From the NCBI RefSeq assembly GCF_003123685.1, contig NZ_QCYJ01000085.1:336262-400261 (forward strand): DNA of 64,000 nt, read 5' to 3'. Shown piece by piece: positions 41,095 through 50,240 of this stretch; positions within the stretch are counted from its first letter, which is position 1; each line of letters starts with the position of its first letter. Below the pieces are notes generated by a model. That model was given only the letters and a program-made list of their open reading frames with translations. It had not been told where the DNA came from and did not search any database. The translations under genes and the position numbers were made by a program. The stretch comes from Nocardia aurea (GTDB lineage: Bacteria > Actinomycetota > Actinomycetes > Mycobacteriales > Mycobacteriaceae).

Positions 41095-42158
41095 CGACAG
41101 TCCTGGAGGTAGGGGGCGCGGCCTGCGGCGACGGCGCTCAACGCGCACATCCACGAGTCGACGAAGGCTCCATCGGGGGCATTGGCGTTCAGCTCGGCAC
41201 CCGTGCCGGTGGCATTGGCGAAAAGCCGCCAGGGAACCGGGAGGATCTGCAGGATGTTGCGCAGCAGATCGTCGTGGCCGGCGATCATCGCGGTCATGTC
41301 GTGTAGATCGGTCAGTAGTTGTTCGATTTCGGCGTGCTCACCGACCACGATCGGTTCGAGTCGCTGTACCAGGGAGGTGGTCGCCTCGAGTAGTCGGCGC
41401 AGCGCGTCCTGGCGGGCGTTGATCTGCTGCAGGACGGTGCGGCCCTGGCCGATCACGGCGGCCAGATCGGCTTGCTGCTCACCGATGACGGTGCTGACCC
41501 GAGCGGTACTGGTGAGCAGCGCGCCGATCTGGTCGCGGCGCTGCGCGATGACGGTCGAGAGGGATCGGATATCGCGCAGGATGCCGGGGATCAGCGACGG
41601 CACGCCGTCGAGTCCGCGTGAGAGCGAGGCCATCGACCGGGCGATCTGGTCCGCGTCGAGTTGGTCGAAGGTGGTGGTGGCGTCTTGTAGCGCGGTTTCC
41701 AGGTCGTAGGGAACAGTGGTGTGGGACAGCGGAATCCGATTGTCCGGCAGTTCTCCGGTGCCGCTGGAGCGCAGTTCGACGTAGCGGGAGCCGAGCAGTG
41801 TGGTGAGTTTGATCGCGGCTTCGGTGTCCGCGCCGAGTGTGACGTCGTCGTTGTCGATCGTCATGGTGACTTCGACGTGGTCACCGGCCAGTCGGGTGCT
41901 GGTCACCGAGCCGACGGGGATTCCGGCCCAGGTCACCGCGTCGCCCGCGCCGAGTCCGGCGGCCTGCGCGAAATCGGCTCGGCAGGTGCGTGAACCCAGG
42001 TGTAGCGAGTTGATTCCGACCATCGCGACCAGTACCAGTACCACCGCGCCGACGGCGGTGATCCCGAGACGCAGCGACGTGTCCGTGTCGGTCGTGTCGA
42101 CGTGGTCTCGGCCGGTCCGTGAGCGTCCGCGGGTGAGGGCACGTAGTTGTCTCATCAT
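41091..42158 (-). CDS. mceC: Mce family protein MceC
   Basis: This 355-residue MCE subunit has one membrane helix (LGITAVGAVVLVLVAMVGI), an MCE domain (CRADFAQAAGLGAGDAVTWA, GIPVGSVTSTRL) and a long helical segment (VLQQINARQDALRRLLEAT). Two adjacent ATG codons are possible starts. It lies 4 bp after mceB and overlaps mceD. Confidence 0.88.
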   Translation of the reverse strand: MMRQLRALTRGRSRTGRDHVDTTDTDTSLRLGITAVGAVVLVLVAMVGINSLHLGSRTCRADFAQAAGLGAGDAVTWAGIPVGSVTSTRLAGDHVEVTMTIDNDDVTLGADTEAAIKLTTLLGSRYVELRSSGTGELPDNRIPLSHTTVPYDLETALQDATTTFDQLDADQIARSMASLSRGLDGVPSLIPGILRDIRSLSTVIAQRRDQIGALLTSTARVSTVIGEQQADLAAVIGQGRTVLQQINARQDALRRLLEATTSLVQRLEPIVVGEHAEIEQLLTDLHDMTAMIAGHDDLLRNILQILPVPWRLFANATGTGAELNANAPDGAFVDSWMCALSAVAAGRAPYLQDCR

Positions 42159-42162
42159 CGTT

Positions 42163-43200
42163 CTACCTGCAGATCGCGGAGTTCTGGGGACGGCCGGTGG
42201 GGGAGGAGCCTGCGAGGATCCGGGAGATCACCGGGTCGATTCCCGGGACGACGCTGAATTCGATATCGCAGACGTAGGCGTTGACGAAGGCGCCGCTGTC
42301 GGTGGCCCGGACCATGGCTTCCAGCAGCAGGGGAAGATTGAAGCCGAGGTAGGCGAAACGGTCCCGGCCGTCGACGAAGTGGTGTGCGAAGCCGGGTTCG
42401 CGGCGGACGAACTCGCTCAGTGCCGGGGCGGCGCCGTCGACGACGGTGGCGGCGTCCGACAGGACCGTGGCGATTCGGCTGGTCTGCTCGATCAGGGTGT
42501 CGCGGCGAGTTTCGAGTCCGTCGAAGATCTTGCGGGTCTGGGTGATTGTCGTCTGCATCCCGGCGCTCTGACCGGCCAGCGTGCTCATGACGACCGAGAG
42601 GTTGTCGATGAGTGTGCCCAGGATCTGGTCGGGTCCGGCGAAGGATTGCGCCAGCGTCGCGGTCTGGGTGATCAGCGCGGCGACCGCGCCGTCGTCGCCC
42701 TGTAGTGCGCGGATCAGCGCGGAGGTCAGGTTGTCGACGTCGTTCGGATCGAGAGTGCTGAACAACGGCTGGAAACCGTTGAGCAGCCCGGAGAGATCGA
42801 AAGACGCTCGAGTTTGTTCGAGGGGGATCTGCGCGCCGGGTGGCAGCGGAGCCTGTTCGCCGACGTCGGACAGGCTCAGTCCGAGGTAGCGCTGTCCGAT
42901 CAGATTCTGGTAGGTGACCGAAGCGACTGTGTTGCCGTACACGGTCTGGTCCCGGCGCAACCGGAAGCCGACCTCGGCCTGCGGCCCGTGGACCTGGATG
43001 TCGTCGACGCGGCCTACCTGCACTCCGGCGACCCGGACGTCGTCGCCGACGCGTAGTCCGGAGACGTCGGTGAAAATCGCCGAATAGGTGTGGGTGTCGC
43101 CGGTGACATCTCGTCGCAGCGTCACGTGGACCATCCACGTGAGCAGGGCGGCGACGAGCAGGAAGGCGGTCAGGCCGACGAGTTCACGGCTTCGTTTCAT
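42163..43200 (-). CDS. mceB: Mce family protein MceB
   Basis: This 345-residue MCE subunit has an N-terminal helix (LVGLTAFLLVAALLTWMVHV), an MCE domain (YSAIFTDVSGLRVGDDVRVA, GVQVGRVDDIQV) and YLGLSLSD, then the helical region. The start overlaps the mceA stop by ATGA. It functions with the YrbE permeases and an MceG ATPase, which is usually encoded elsewhere and is absent here. Confidence 0.9.
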   Translation of the reverse strand: MKRSRELVGLTAFLLVAALLTWMVHVTLRRDVTGDTHTYSAIFTDVSGLRVGDDVRVAGVQVGRVDDIQVHGPQAEVGFRLRRDQTVYGNTVASVTYQNLIGQRYLGLSLSDVGEQAPLPPGAQIPLEQTRASFDLSGLLNGFQPLFSTLDPNDVDNLTSALIRALQGDDGAVAALITQTATLAQSFAGPDQILGTLIDNLSVVMSTLAGQSAGMQTTITQTRKIFDGLETRRDTLIEQTSRIATVLSDAATVVDGAAPALSEFVRREPGFAHHFVDGRDRFAYLGFNLPLLLEAMVRATDSGAFVNAYVCDIEFSVVPGIDPVISRILAGSSPTGRPQNSAICR

Positions 43201-44495
43201 CGTGGTTCTCCCGCTGTCGGTACCGGAGAGCTCGTCGGGGCGGTATCCGGCGCACCGGTAGTGCCCGGGGCGGCGGGCTCCTGGCCTGTCAAGCCGAAAA
43301 GCTCTGCGAAACCGACGGATTCGGGTGGTAGGCCGAGGCGCTCGGCAAGACGCTGTCGTTGCTCGGCGGTGCTGACCGGACCGTCGAGCGCGCCGATCAC
43401 GGGAGGGCCCGCGGTCGGACCGTTCTCACAACTCGCTCCCGCGAGCTCGCCGTAGCGGGGGCAGTCGGTGCGGGTGTACTGCTTGTGCGGGGTGAGTTCG
43501 ACGATGACCTTGGCGGTGCCGCTCTGGTTGTCGGTGTTCCAGAAATCGTGGGCGAACACCCTGGCGACGCGGGTCTGTGAGGTGGTCATCTGCACGAAGT
43601 TGGGGCTTCCCGCGGCGAGAATCTGCAGGACCGGTCCCATTCTGCTGTTGAGGTCGATGAGGGTGTCGGTGCGATTGGTCATCGCCGTGCCGACGGTTGC
43701 GGTGGTCGCGTCGGCGCCGGTCAGCAACTGCGCCAGACGAAGTCGCTGCTGGGCCACGCTGCGCATGGGTCCGACCGCTTCGTGTAGCGCGGCGAGCAGG
43801 TCGGGGGCGGATTGTTGCAGCCCGTGCACCGCTTCCGACAGGCCGGTGAGCAAGGAGTACTCGTCGTCGGTGGTCGTCTCCGCGTTGTAGGCGCGCACGA
43901 TTCGCTCGAGCTGGGTCGCGGCGGCCAGCGCATCTCGGCCTCGGCCGCTGGTCGCTCGTTCGAGGGTTTCGAAGATGCCGACGGTGGGGTCGGAATCCGG
44001 GCGTCCGACGGCGGCGACGATGTGACTCAACGCGGTCAGAGAGGTTTGCAACTGCACGCTGGCGCGGCTGTGATCCTCCGGAATCGAGGCGCCGTCGGAC
44101 AGCGTGGCACCGGGACCGTTGTCGATGAGTTGTACCGAGGGAACAGCGAATACGTTGCTCGGGACCACCCGTGCGGTGACGGTCGAGGGAATCCCGGCGA
44201 CATGGTCCGGCAGTAGGTCGATGCGCACCGTGTTGGGTCCGCCGCCGGCCGCGGGCACCACCTCCCGCACGCTGCCGACCAGGACACCGCGGTACTTGAC
44301 GTCGGATCTCGTGGGGAGGCCGTCGCCGACATCGACCAGCATCGCCGTGACCGCGACAGTGTCGGTGAACGCGCCTTCGGACCGGGCGATCATCGCCGTG
44401 GCGGTAGCGGTGATCACCGCCAGAACCGCCAGTCCGCGCACGAACAGGCCCGCATTGCTCAGATGCCTGTCGTCGGATTCGAAGATTATCGTCAT
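43197..44495 (-). CDS. mceA: Mce family protein MceA
   Basis: This first MCE subunit has 432 residues. The membrane helix is at about residues 15-36 (GLFVRGLAVLAVITATATAM), then an MCE domain (VTAMLVDVGDGLPTRSDVKY, RGVLVGSVREVVP). A helical region and a Pro/Thr-rich C-terminus complete it. It starts 4 bp after yrbEB, which confirms the canonical yrbEA-yrbEB-mceA order. Confidence 0.9.
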   Translation of the reverse strand: MTIIFESDDRHLSNAGLFVRGLAVLAVITATATAMIARSEGAFTDTVAVTAMLVDVGDGLPTRSDVKYRGVLVGSVREVVPAAGGGPNTVRIDLLPDHVAGIPSTVTARVVPSNVFAVPSVQLIDNGPGATLSDGASIPEDHSRASVQLQTSLTALSHIVAAVGRPDSDPTVGIFETLERATSGRGRDALAAATQLERIVRAYNAETTTDDEYSLLTGLSEAVHGLQQSAPDLLAALHEAVGPMRSVAQQRLRLAQLLTGADATTATVGTAMTNRTDTLIDLNSRMGPVLQILAAGSPNFVQMTTSQTRVARVFAHDFWNTDNQSGTAKVIVELTPHKQYTRTDCPRYGELAGASCENGPTAGPPVIGALDGPVSTAEQRQRLAERLGLPPESVGFAELFGLTGQEPAAPGTTGAPDTAPTSSPVPTAGEPR

Positions 44496-44499
44496 CGCG

Positions 44500-45354
44500 T
44501 CACCCGCTTATCCTCGAACCGGCGTCGAATCCCCACAGTGCCAAGGTCATCAGCAGGTTGACCGAGATCATCACGGTGATACTCGCGCGCATCGCGCGAC
44601 CGGCCGCGATGCCGACTCCCTGTGGCCCTCCGCGCGCGTAGTAGCCGTAGTAGCACTGGATGGTCGTGGTGACGATGACGAACACGATCGCTTTCAGCAG
44701 TGAGTAGACGATGTCGGTGCCGCTGAGCACCAGATCGAAGTAGTGGTCGTAGGTGCCGAACGATTGACCACCGACGAATCCGACGAACAGCTTCACCGCG
44801 AGGTAGTCCGCGGCCAATCCGGCCAGGAACAGGGGAATCACCGCCACGACGGAGGCGATCAACCGTGTCGACACGAGGAAGGGAACGGGGCGGATCGCGA
44901 TCGAATCGAGGGCGTCGATTTCCTCGGAGATCCGCATCGCACCCAGCTGTGCGGTGAATCGACATCCCGCCTGCGCGGCGAACGCGATCGAGGCCATGAT
45001 CGGAGCCAGTTCGCGAGTCGCGGCGGTCGCGGCGATCATCCCGGTGGCGGGCTGCATTCCGAGTAGCTTCAACGCGTTGAATCCCTCGATACCGACGATG
45101 CCCCCGGCCGCGGCTCCCAGGATGATCATCACCCCCGCCGTTCCGCCGCCGACGATGAGCGAGCCGTTGCCCCATGTCACATCGGACAGGATCCGCAACG
45201 ATTCCTTCCTGTAGTTCCGCAGCGCCACCGGGATGGCGGTCACGGCGCGCATGAAGAAGGTGAACATGTGCCCGAGTCGGATGATGCCGTGCCACGGTGG
45301 ACGCGTTACCGCGATCACGGCCCGAACTCCCGGCGGGCGATAGATGGTGGCCAT
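44500..45354 (-). CDS. yrbEB: YrbE-B type MlaE permease
   Basis: This integral-membrane permease (284 residues, about five helices) has the conserved cytoplasmic coupling loop ISEEIDALDSIAIRPVPFLV. With YrbEA it forms the membrane core of the Mce transporter. The start overlaps the yrbEA stop (TAATG). Confidence 0.93.
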   Translation of the reverse strand: MATIYRPPGVRAVIAVTRPPWHGIIRLGHMFTFFMRAVTAIPVALRNYRKESLRILSDVTWGNGSLIVGGGTAGVMIILGAAAGGIVGIEGFNALKLLGMQPATGMIAATAATRELAPIMASIAFAAQAGCRFTAQLGAMRISEEIDALDSIAIRPVPFLVSTRLIASVVAVIPLFLAGLAADYLAVKLFVGFVGGQSFGTYDHYFDLVLSGTDIVYSLLKAIVFVIVTTTIQCYYGYYARGGPQGVGIAAGRAMRASITVMISVNLLMTLALWGFDAGSRISG

Positions 45355-46220
45355 TACAGGGTCGTCCTCGGGAACAGCATGGTGTAGATCTGGGTGAAAC
45401 CGAGATTGACCACCATCAGCACGACGATGGACGCGACGACCGCGGCATTGACCGAGTTCGCGACACCGCCCGGGCCACCTCGCGTGTTCAGGCCCTTCTC
45501 GCACGCGATCACGACGACGATGACCCCGAATACCGCGGCCTTGGCCATGGCGAGGTACAGGTCTCCCGCGGTCGCGAAGGAGGAGAAGGTCGCCATATAG
45601 CTACCCGGTGTTCCGTCCTGGACATAGACGTTGAACAGATAGCCGGCGAGGAATCCGACAAAACAACTGACACTGGTGAGCGCCATGGCGATGACAATGC
45701 CCGCGGCCAATCGCGGTACCACGAGCCTGCGCAGCACCGAGACTCCCATGACCTCCATGGCGTCGATCTCGTCGCGGATCTTGCGGGAACCGAGGTCGGC
45801 GCACAACGCCGAACCCACCGCTGCCGCCAGCAGAATGGCGGTGACCAGTGGCGCGGATTGCCGAATCACCGCCAGTCCGCTTGCCGCCCCGGCCAATGCG
45901 GTGGCACCGACCTGCCCGGCCAGCAGACCGAACTGGATCGACAGTGTCGCGCTGATCGGCACTGCCACCGCGATCGTCGGTAGCAGCGACGTCTTGATCA
46001 TGAACACCGCTTGGGTGACGAACTCGTCGAAGGGAAAACGACGTGCGGCGATGTCGGTGAACAGATAGCGGAAAGCCTGTCGGCCGAGTGCGACCTGCCG
46101 TCCGACGGTCCGAAGCGACGCGATCGGGTGTCGCCGGGCGTAATCCTTCGACCAGTCCTTGATCTCGGCGACCGCGGTGGGCGTGGTCGGGTGGATAGTC
46201 GGGGTCTCATCGAATGTCAC
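45354..46220 (-). CDS. yrbEA: YrbE-A type MlaE permease
   Basis: This 288-residue permease has the loop KIRDEIDAMEVMGVSVLRRL and multiple helices. It is the first gene of the yrbE-mce block. It lies 108 bp downstream of the NorD-like gene on the same strand, without a visible terminator between them. Confidence 0.93.
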   Translation of the reverse strand: MTFDETPTIHPTTPTAVAEIKDWSKDYARRHPIASLRTVGRQVALGRQAFRYLFTDIAARRFPFDEFVTQAVFMIKTSLLPTIAVAVPISATLSIQFGLLAGQVGATALAGAASGLAVIRQSAPLVTAILLAAAVGSALCADLGSRKIRDEIDAMEVMGVSVLRRLVVPRLAAGIVIAMALTSVSCFVGFLAGYLFNVYVQDGTPGSYMATFSSFATAGDLYLAMAKAAVFGVIVVVIACEKGLNTRGGPGGVANSVNAAVVASIVVLMVVNLGFTQIYTMLFPRTTL

Positions 46221-46328
46221 TATGAGCCTCCCTTGTTCGGTCTCGATGTGATCGGCGTCGACGGGGTGCGCACGACAGATCGGCCCTCGACGTGGGTGCC
46301 GAGGGGGTTCGCCTGCGCGTATCTGTCC

Positions 46329-48029
46329 CTAGCGCGGTTGGGGTGCAGCCAGTTCTCTCAAGGACGAAAGGAACAATTCGTCCATTCGAGGACTCAGTTC
46401 GGACAGGGTGGTCGCGCTGGCATGGCTGGCGGAGCCGAAGACGCGGGCGAGTGCGTCGGTAGTGGTCGTCGCGCCGATGGAAAGGCAGAGACAGGCCACG
46501 CCGTCGGCGCGGAGTTCCTCGAGTGCCTTGTGGGCGTCGGCTTCGGCGTAGCGGCCCTCGTATCCGTCGTCGTACGGGTGGCCGTCGGAGAGGACGACCA
46601 GGAGCCGGTTCTGTGTTCCCGCTTCGTTTTTGAGGATTTCTCCCGCCCCGCGGATACCGGCGCCGAGCCGCGTGTAGTTCGAGGGTTGCAGCTGATTGAG
46701 GCGGGCGCGCCCGAGGGCGCCGAAACGTTGATCGAACGTTTTGATCGCGGGCAGATGGACAGCGTGTCGACCCTGGGACCGGAACGCGTAGACCGCGACA
46801 CGGTCACCGAGCTCTTCGAGGGTCAGCGCGAGTGTGGCTGCCGCGCGTCGTTGATGGTCGTGGACCGCCAAACCGTCGGTGTCGGTGTCGGTGGCCGATC
46901 CCGAGGCGTCGAGCAGGACGAGCACGCCGAGATTGCGTTCGAGTTTCCGATGTTCGAGATAGACGTTTTCCGGTGGAGAGTATCCAGAGCGCAGATCGAC
47001 GACCAGATCGATGAGCGCCTCGATATCGAGCTCGTCACCGTCGGGACGGCGACGCAACACCTTGGGACCCAGTCCGATACGGGACAGGCGCCGCCGCAGG
47101 ACGTCGTCGGGCGGAATACCCGCGGCGGAGATGTCGGCAGCGACTGTCAGCGGGAAGTCGATGACTCGGCACCAGTCCGGTCGGTAGCGGTTGTTGTGTA
47201 CATCCCATTCCGGATGCAAGGCGCCGCCTACTCCGAGGGCGGTGCCTGGCTTGCCGTCGTCGGTGAATTGGATACGGGTGGGCAGAGGCTGGGCGTTCGG
47301 TCCTACTCGCTGCACTCGGCGTACAGCGCGGACCTGCATCTCCGCACCCGCGGCGCCGTCGCCCGGAGAGCGGGAGTTGCCGAACAACTTGCGCAGTTGG
47401 TCCGACAGTGCTTTGGAGTTGAACAGCGGGTTCTCGAACAGTTTGAGGATCTTGCTGCCCCCGGGCTGTTCGGTATCTCCGCCGTCTTCGTCTTCGTCGT
47501 CGGACTCGGGTAGGTCGATGGGATCGAAATCCAAGCGCAGCTCTTTGTTGGTGGCCCGCCCTCCCGGGGCGTTGGTGGGGCCCAACAGTCGGGAGGCTTT
47601 GATGACACCGAACCACTCGGGTGGGTCGGTGACAGGCCCACGACCGACTGCCACAGCAAGTGACTGTTCGGCGTCGGAAGTGCTCGGTGGTTCGTCGAGG
47701 TCGAGGGTGGCCGCGAGGGGAATCCGTCCGGCCAGGTCGGCGAGCACTCGCCGACCTTCCAGCGCCAGATACCTGCGCGCTGTCGCCGGACGTGCCCGAA
47801 AGGTCTTCACCAAGTGTTGGTCCAGACTCCCTGCGCCGAGTAATGCGGTCTGGACCACCATCTCGCGGCGCTGCTCGGCGAGCGGGCGGCCCGCCGAGAC
47901 GAAAATCGCCCGGCCGTCGGTGTGAGCTGGTTGGTCTCCCGGCGCCTCCACGATGGCGACGGATCGGCCCGCGAGGAAGGTGCCGAGCAGTCGAAACCGC
48001 TCGGGACTGTTCGGATCGGAAGCGCTCAT
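46329..48029 (-). CDS. NorD-like VWA domain protein
   Basis: This 566-residue protein has a C-terminal von Willebrand A domain with the MIDAS motif DASGS (in LGVLVLLDASGSATD) and TRLGAGIRGAG. An acidic stretch (PESDDEDEDGGDTE) lies in the middle. NorD/CbbO-type proteins pair with a NorQ/CbbQ AAA+ ATPase to remodel or metallate a metalloenzyme. The start overlaps the NorQ-like stop by ATGA. The partner is unknown here; no nitric oxide reductase or RubisCO is nearby. Confidence 0.85.
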   Translation of the reverse strand: MSASDPNSPERFRLLGTFLAGRSVAIVEAPGDQPAHTDGRAIFVSAGRPLAEQRREMVVQTALLGAGSLDQHLVKTFRARPATARRYLALEGRRVLADLAGRIPLAATLDLDEPPSTSDAEQSLAVAVGRGPVTDPPEWFGVIKASRLLGPTNAPGGRATNKELRLDFDPIDLPESDDEDEDGGDTEQPGGSKILKLFENPLFNSKALSDQLRKLFGNSRSPGDGAAGAEMQVRAVRRVQRVGPNAQPLPTRIQFTDDGKPGTALGVGGALHPEWDVHNNRYRPDWCRVIDFPLTVAADISAAGIPPDDVLRRRLSRIGLGPKVLRRRPDGDELDIEALIDLVVDLRSGYSPPENVYLEHRKLERNLGVLVLLDASGSATDTDTDGLAVHDHQRRAAATLALTLEELGDRVAVYAFRSQGRHAVHLPAIKTFDQRFGALGRARLNQLQPSNYTRLGAGIRGAGEILKNEAGTQNRLLVVLSDGHPYDDGYEGRYAEADAHKALEELRADGVACLCLSIGATTTTDALARVFGSASHASATTLSELSPRMDELFLSSLRELAAPQPR

Positions 48030-48844
48030 GCTCGTGGCAGGACCGCGTCGACGAGTTCACCGAGCGCGCGCACCACGTCCGGATCGTCGGAGAGAGCCTG
48101 GACGACGGCCGACTGGACGGCACTGCGCAAACTCAGTCCTTCCGCGACCAGGCCGCCGGCGAGGATCAGCAGCCGGGTGGAGGCCACTTCCCGCAGCGGC
48201 GACCCGTCGAGAGTGCGAATAGCGCGACCGACCTTTACCAGGGCGCTCGCGGTCTCGGGTGGGATCCCGGCTTCGTAGGTGACCACTTCGGTCTCGATAT
48301 CGACAGGCGGGAAGTCCAGTTCGATGGCGACGAAACGCTGACGGGTCGACTCCTTGAGACTCTTCAAGACGCTCTGGTAGCCGGGGTTATAGGAGATCAC
48401 CAGCTGGAAACCGGGCGCCGCGCGCAATGTCGTGCCGAGTCTGTCGATCGGTAGCTCACGGCGGTGATCGGCGAGCGGATGGATAACCACGGTCGTGTCC
48501 TGGCGGGCTTCGACGACCTCGTCGAGATAGAAGATGGCGCCCTCGCGCACGGCCCGGGTCAACGGCCCGTCCGCCCAGACCGTTTCCCCTCCTTTGAGCA
48601 GGAACCGTCCGACCAGATCCGCCGAGGTCATATCCTCGTGGCCCGCGGCGGTGATCAGTTCACGGCCGAGTCCATGAGCCATCGTTTCCACGAATCGGGT
48701 TTTGCCGCACCCGGTCGGACCTTTGAGCAGAACAGGCGAACCACGCCGAGCCGCCGCCTGGAAGACTTCCACCTCGTCACCGACCGCTCGGTAGAACGGC
48801 GCATCCAGTTCGGCGAGTACCTTATCGGCTTGACTGATCGACAT
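48026..48844 (-). CDS. NorQ/CbbQ-type MoxR AAA+ ATPase
   Basis: This 272-residue AAA+ protein has Walker A GPTGCGKT (residues 42-49), Walker B AIFYLDEV and the MoxR/CbbQ-like STRQRFVAIELDFP sensor region. It acts as a hexameric remodelling ATPase together with the VWA protein encoded next. It starts one base after the aveC-like gene ends. Its client is probably one of the nearby oxygenases or the AveC-like membrane protein, which is inferred. Confidence 0.88.
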   Translation of the reverse strand: MSISQADKVLAELDAPFYRAVGDEVEVFQAAARRGSPVLLKGPTGCGKTRFVETMAHGLGRELITAAGHEDMTSADLVGRFLLKGGETVWADGPLTRAVREGAIFYLDEVVEARQDTTVVIHPLADHRRELPIDRLGTTLRAAPGFQLVISYNPGYQSVLKSLKESTRQRFVAIELDFPPVDIETEVVTYEAGIPPETASALVKVGRAIRTLDGSPLREVASTRLLILAGGLVAEGLSLRSAVQSAVVQALSDDPDVVRALGELVDAVLPRA

Positions 48845-48845
48845 C

Positions 48846-50018
48846 TCAATTTCCTCGCTCGAAGGGGACGATTTCCGGTAGTTTCTCGCCCTCGGGCAGG
48901 ACGAGTCGGCCTTCCGGATCGATGTAGCCGGTGTCCTTGCCGGGGATCGGCAGGATCGGATGAGGGCAGAGCCGGTCGGTGCCTTCGCCGCAGATGCCCA
49001 TGTCGAAGTAGGAACGCTTCTGGATATCCTCGGGCCACGGATCGGCGTTCATCGCGAACCACTGCGCGGGCAGGTTGTAGCAGACGAAGAAGAACATGCT
49101 GCATGCCGCGAAGATCGCCAGAAAACGCGTGGCTTGTTGCTTGGCGAAACCGCCTTGGATCTTCTCGAGGCCGCGTTCGACGAAGGTGCGACCGCGATCG
49201 TCGGTGAAGTAGCGCAACGAGCACAGACCCGCCTGTACGCCTCCCCACATGAGCCCTTCATAGATGGGCCACTGGTAGTAGGTACCGGCATTGATCGATA
49301 GCGACTGGATGGCGCCGGGGTAGGTGAACAGTCCCATCGGCATGAGGAACATGCCCTCGATGACGAGATCGAAGAAGAATGTCCAGACGATGAGCACCCC
49401 GATCAGCCCCATATTGCTGATATTCGGCCACTTCTTCTTGGCCTGGCGCATGATCCAACAGCCGAGAATGGTGCACAGCAGCACTCCGTAGGAGTATCCG
49501 GCGGCATTCATGAGCAACGGTTCGGCCATCATCGCGCCGGGTTCGGAATACGATCGCCAGCCCGGGATCTCGGCAACCCAGGAGCCGCGGTTGAACATCC
49601 AGGTGTTGTACGTGCTCCACGTGTTGAAGTAGTTCAGCAGCGGATCCTGGAAGAACAGCAGTCCGCAGGCAACGAGCAGCATGCCGTCGAGAGTGATGCG
49701 CCGCTCGCGCCGCCACGGCCGGATGATGAAGTAGTAGACGCCGATCGGCCAACCGATCAGGATCACGGTCGTCCACACGATGAGGATCGTTTTCATCCAC
49801 GTCGGCGGATCGCTGGGGCCGGTGGGAACCCGTTCGAAGTGCGGTCCGATTGCCCACCGAACCCAGATGTAGACCTGGAACGCGAGGATCAGCGCTCCGA
49901 TGATCGCCCAGATCTTGACCGGCTTGCTCGTCGACTGAACCTTGGCGCCCAGTGCAGCCGCCTCGCCGAGCGGCTCGGTGACTGTCGAGGACTTCTTTCT
50001 GTCCCACGGTCCGCTCAT
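48846..50018 (-). CDS. AveC-like membrane protein, copy 1
   Basis: This 390-residue protein has about six to seven membrane helices and conserved loops such as PWRRERRITLDG, FFQDPLLNYFNTW, YNTWMFNRGSW and QWFAMNADPWP. It resembles the spirocyclase AveC family; AveC acts on the spiroketal of avermectin, but most family members have no known function. GGGAGG precedes the ATG at 50018, which overlaps the stop of a 43-residue ORF. Copy 2 at 51398 has exactly the same length. Confidence 0.8.
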   Translation of the reverse strand: MSGPWDRKKSSTVTEPLGEAAALGAKVQSTSKPVKIWAIIGALILAFQVYIWVRWAIGPHFERVPTGPSDPPTWMKTILIVWTTVILIGWPIGVYYFIIRPWRRERRITLDGMLLVACGLLFFQDPLLNYFNTWSTYNTWMFNRGSWVAEIPGWRSYSEPGAMMAEPLLMNAAGYSYGVLLCTILGCWIMRQAKKKWPNISNMGLIGVLIVWTFFFDLVIEGMFLMPMGLFTYPGAIQSLSINAGTYYQWPIYEGLMWGGVQAGLCSLRYFTDDRGRTFVERGLEKIQGGFAKQQATRFLAIFAACSMFFFVCYNLPAQWFAMNADPWPEDIQKRSYFDMGICGEGTDRLCPHPILPIPGKDTGYIDPEGRLVLPEGEKLPEIVPFERGN

Positions 50019-50146
50019 CGCGTTCCCTCCCGCTGAGTCCTTGTGGTCCGACGCACTCTGATCCGGTGGGGACTCGGAGGTGGATCGGTGGTGACTGCGA
50101 CAACGTGGGTGTCGCGGCACTGGTCTGTTGTTGCTCGGGCAGCCAT
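50015..50146 (-). CDS. Conserved 43-residue small protein, copy 1
   Basis: AAGGAGGG lies 6 nt before the ATG at 50146, and the stop overlaps the aveC-like start by ATGA. The product has 43 residues, as does copy 2 (51270-51401). Shared positions include Ala3, Thr6, Asp8, Cys10, Asp12, Val15, Ala17, Val18, Asp21 and the final Arg. The second half is basic. It has no membrane helix and no recognised family. Equal length, equal ribosome binding site and equal coupling to a paralogous gene argue strongly for a real coding unit. Confidence 0.7.
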   Translation of the reverse strand: MAARATTDQCRDTHVVAVTTDPPPSPHRIRVRRTTRTQREGTR

Positions 50147-50191
50147 CGCTCGCCCTCCTTCAGTAGCTGTGCGGGAGAAAATATACCAACA

Positions 50192-50225
50192 AGAATCTAT
50201 GTATTGGAAGGGTTTCTCAGATTCG
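50192..50225. promoter_or_regulatory. Twin AGANTCT operator candidate, module 1
   Basis: AGAATCT (50192-50198) and AGATTCG (50219-50225) have centres 27 bp apart. The proximal site is 45 bp from the ATG of the 43-residue ORF. The pair lies between that ORF and the divergent tetR gene (ATG 50241), a classic place for a TetR operator. Confidence 0.55.
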
Positions 50226-50240
50226 TGGCATACTCGCTGT

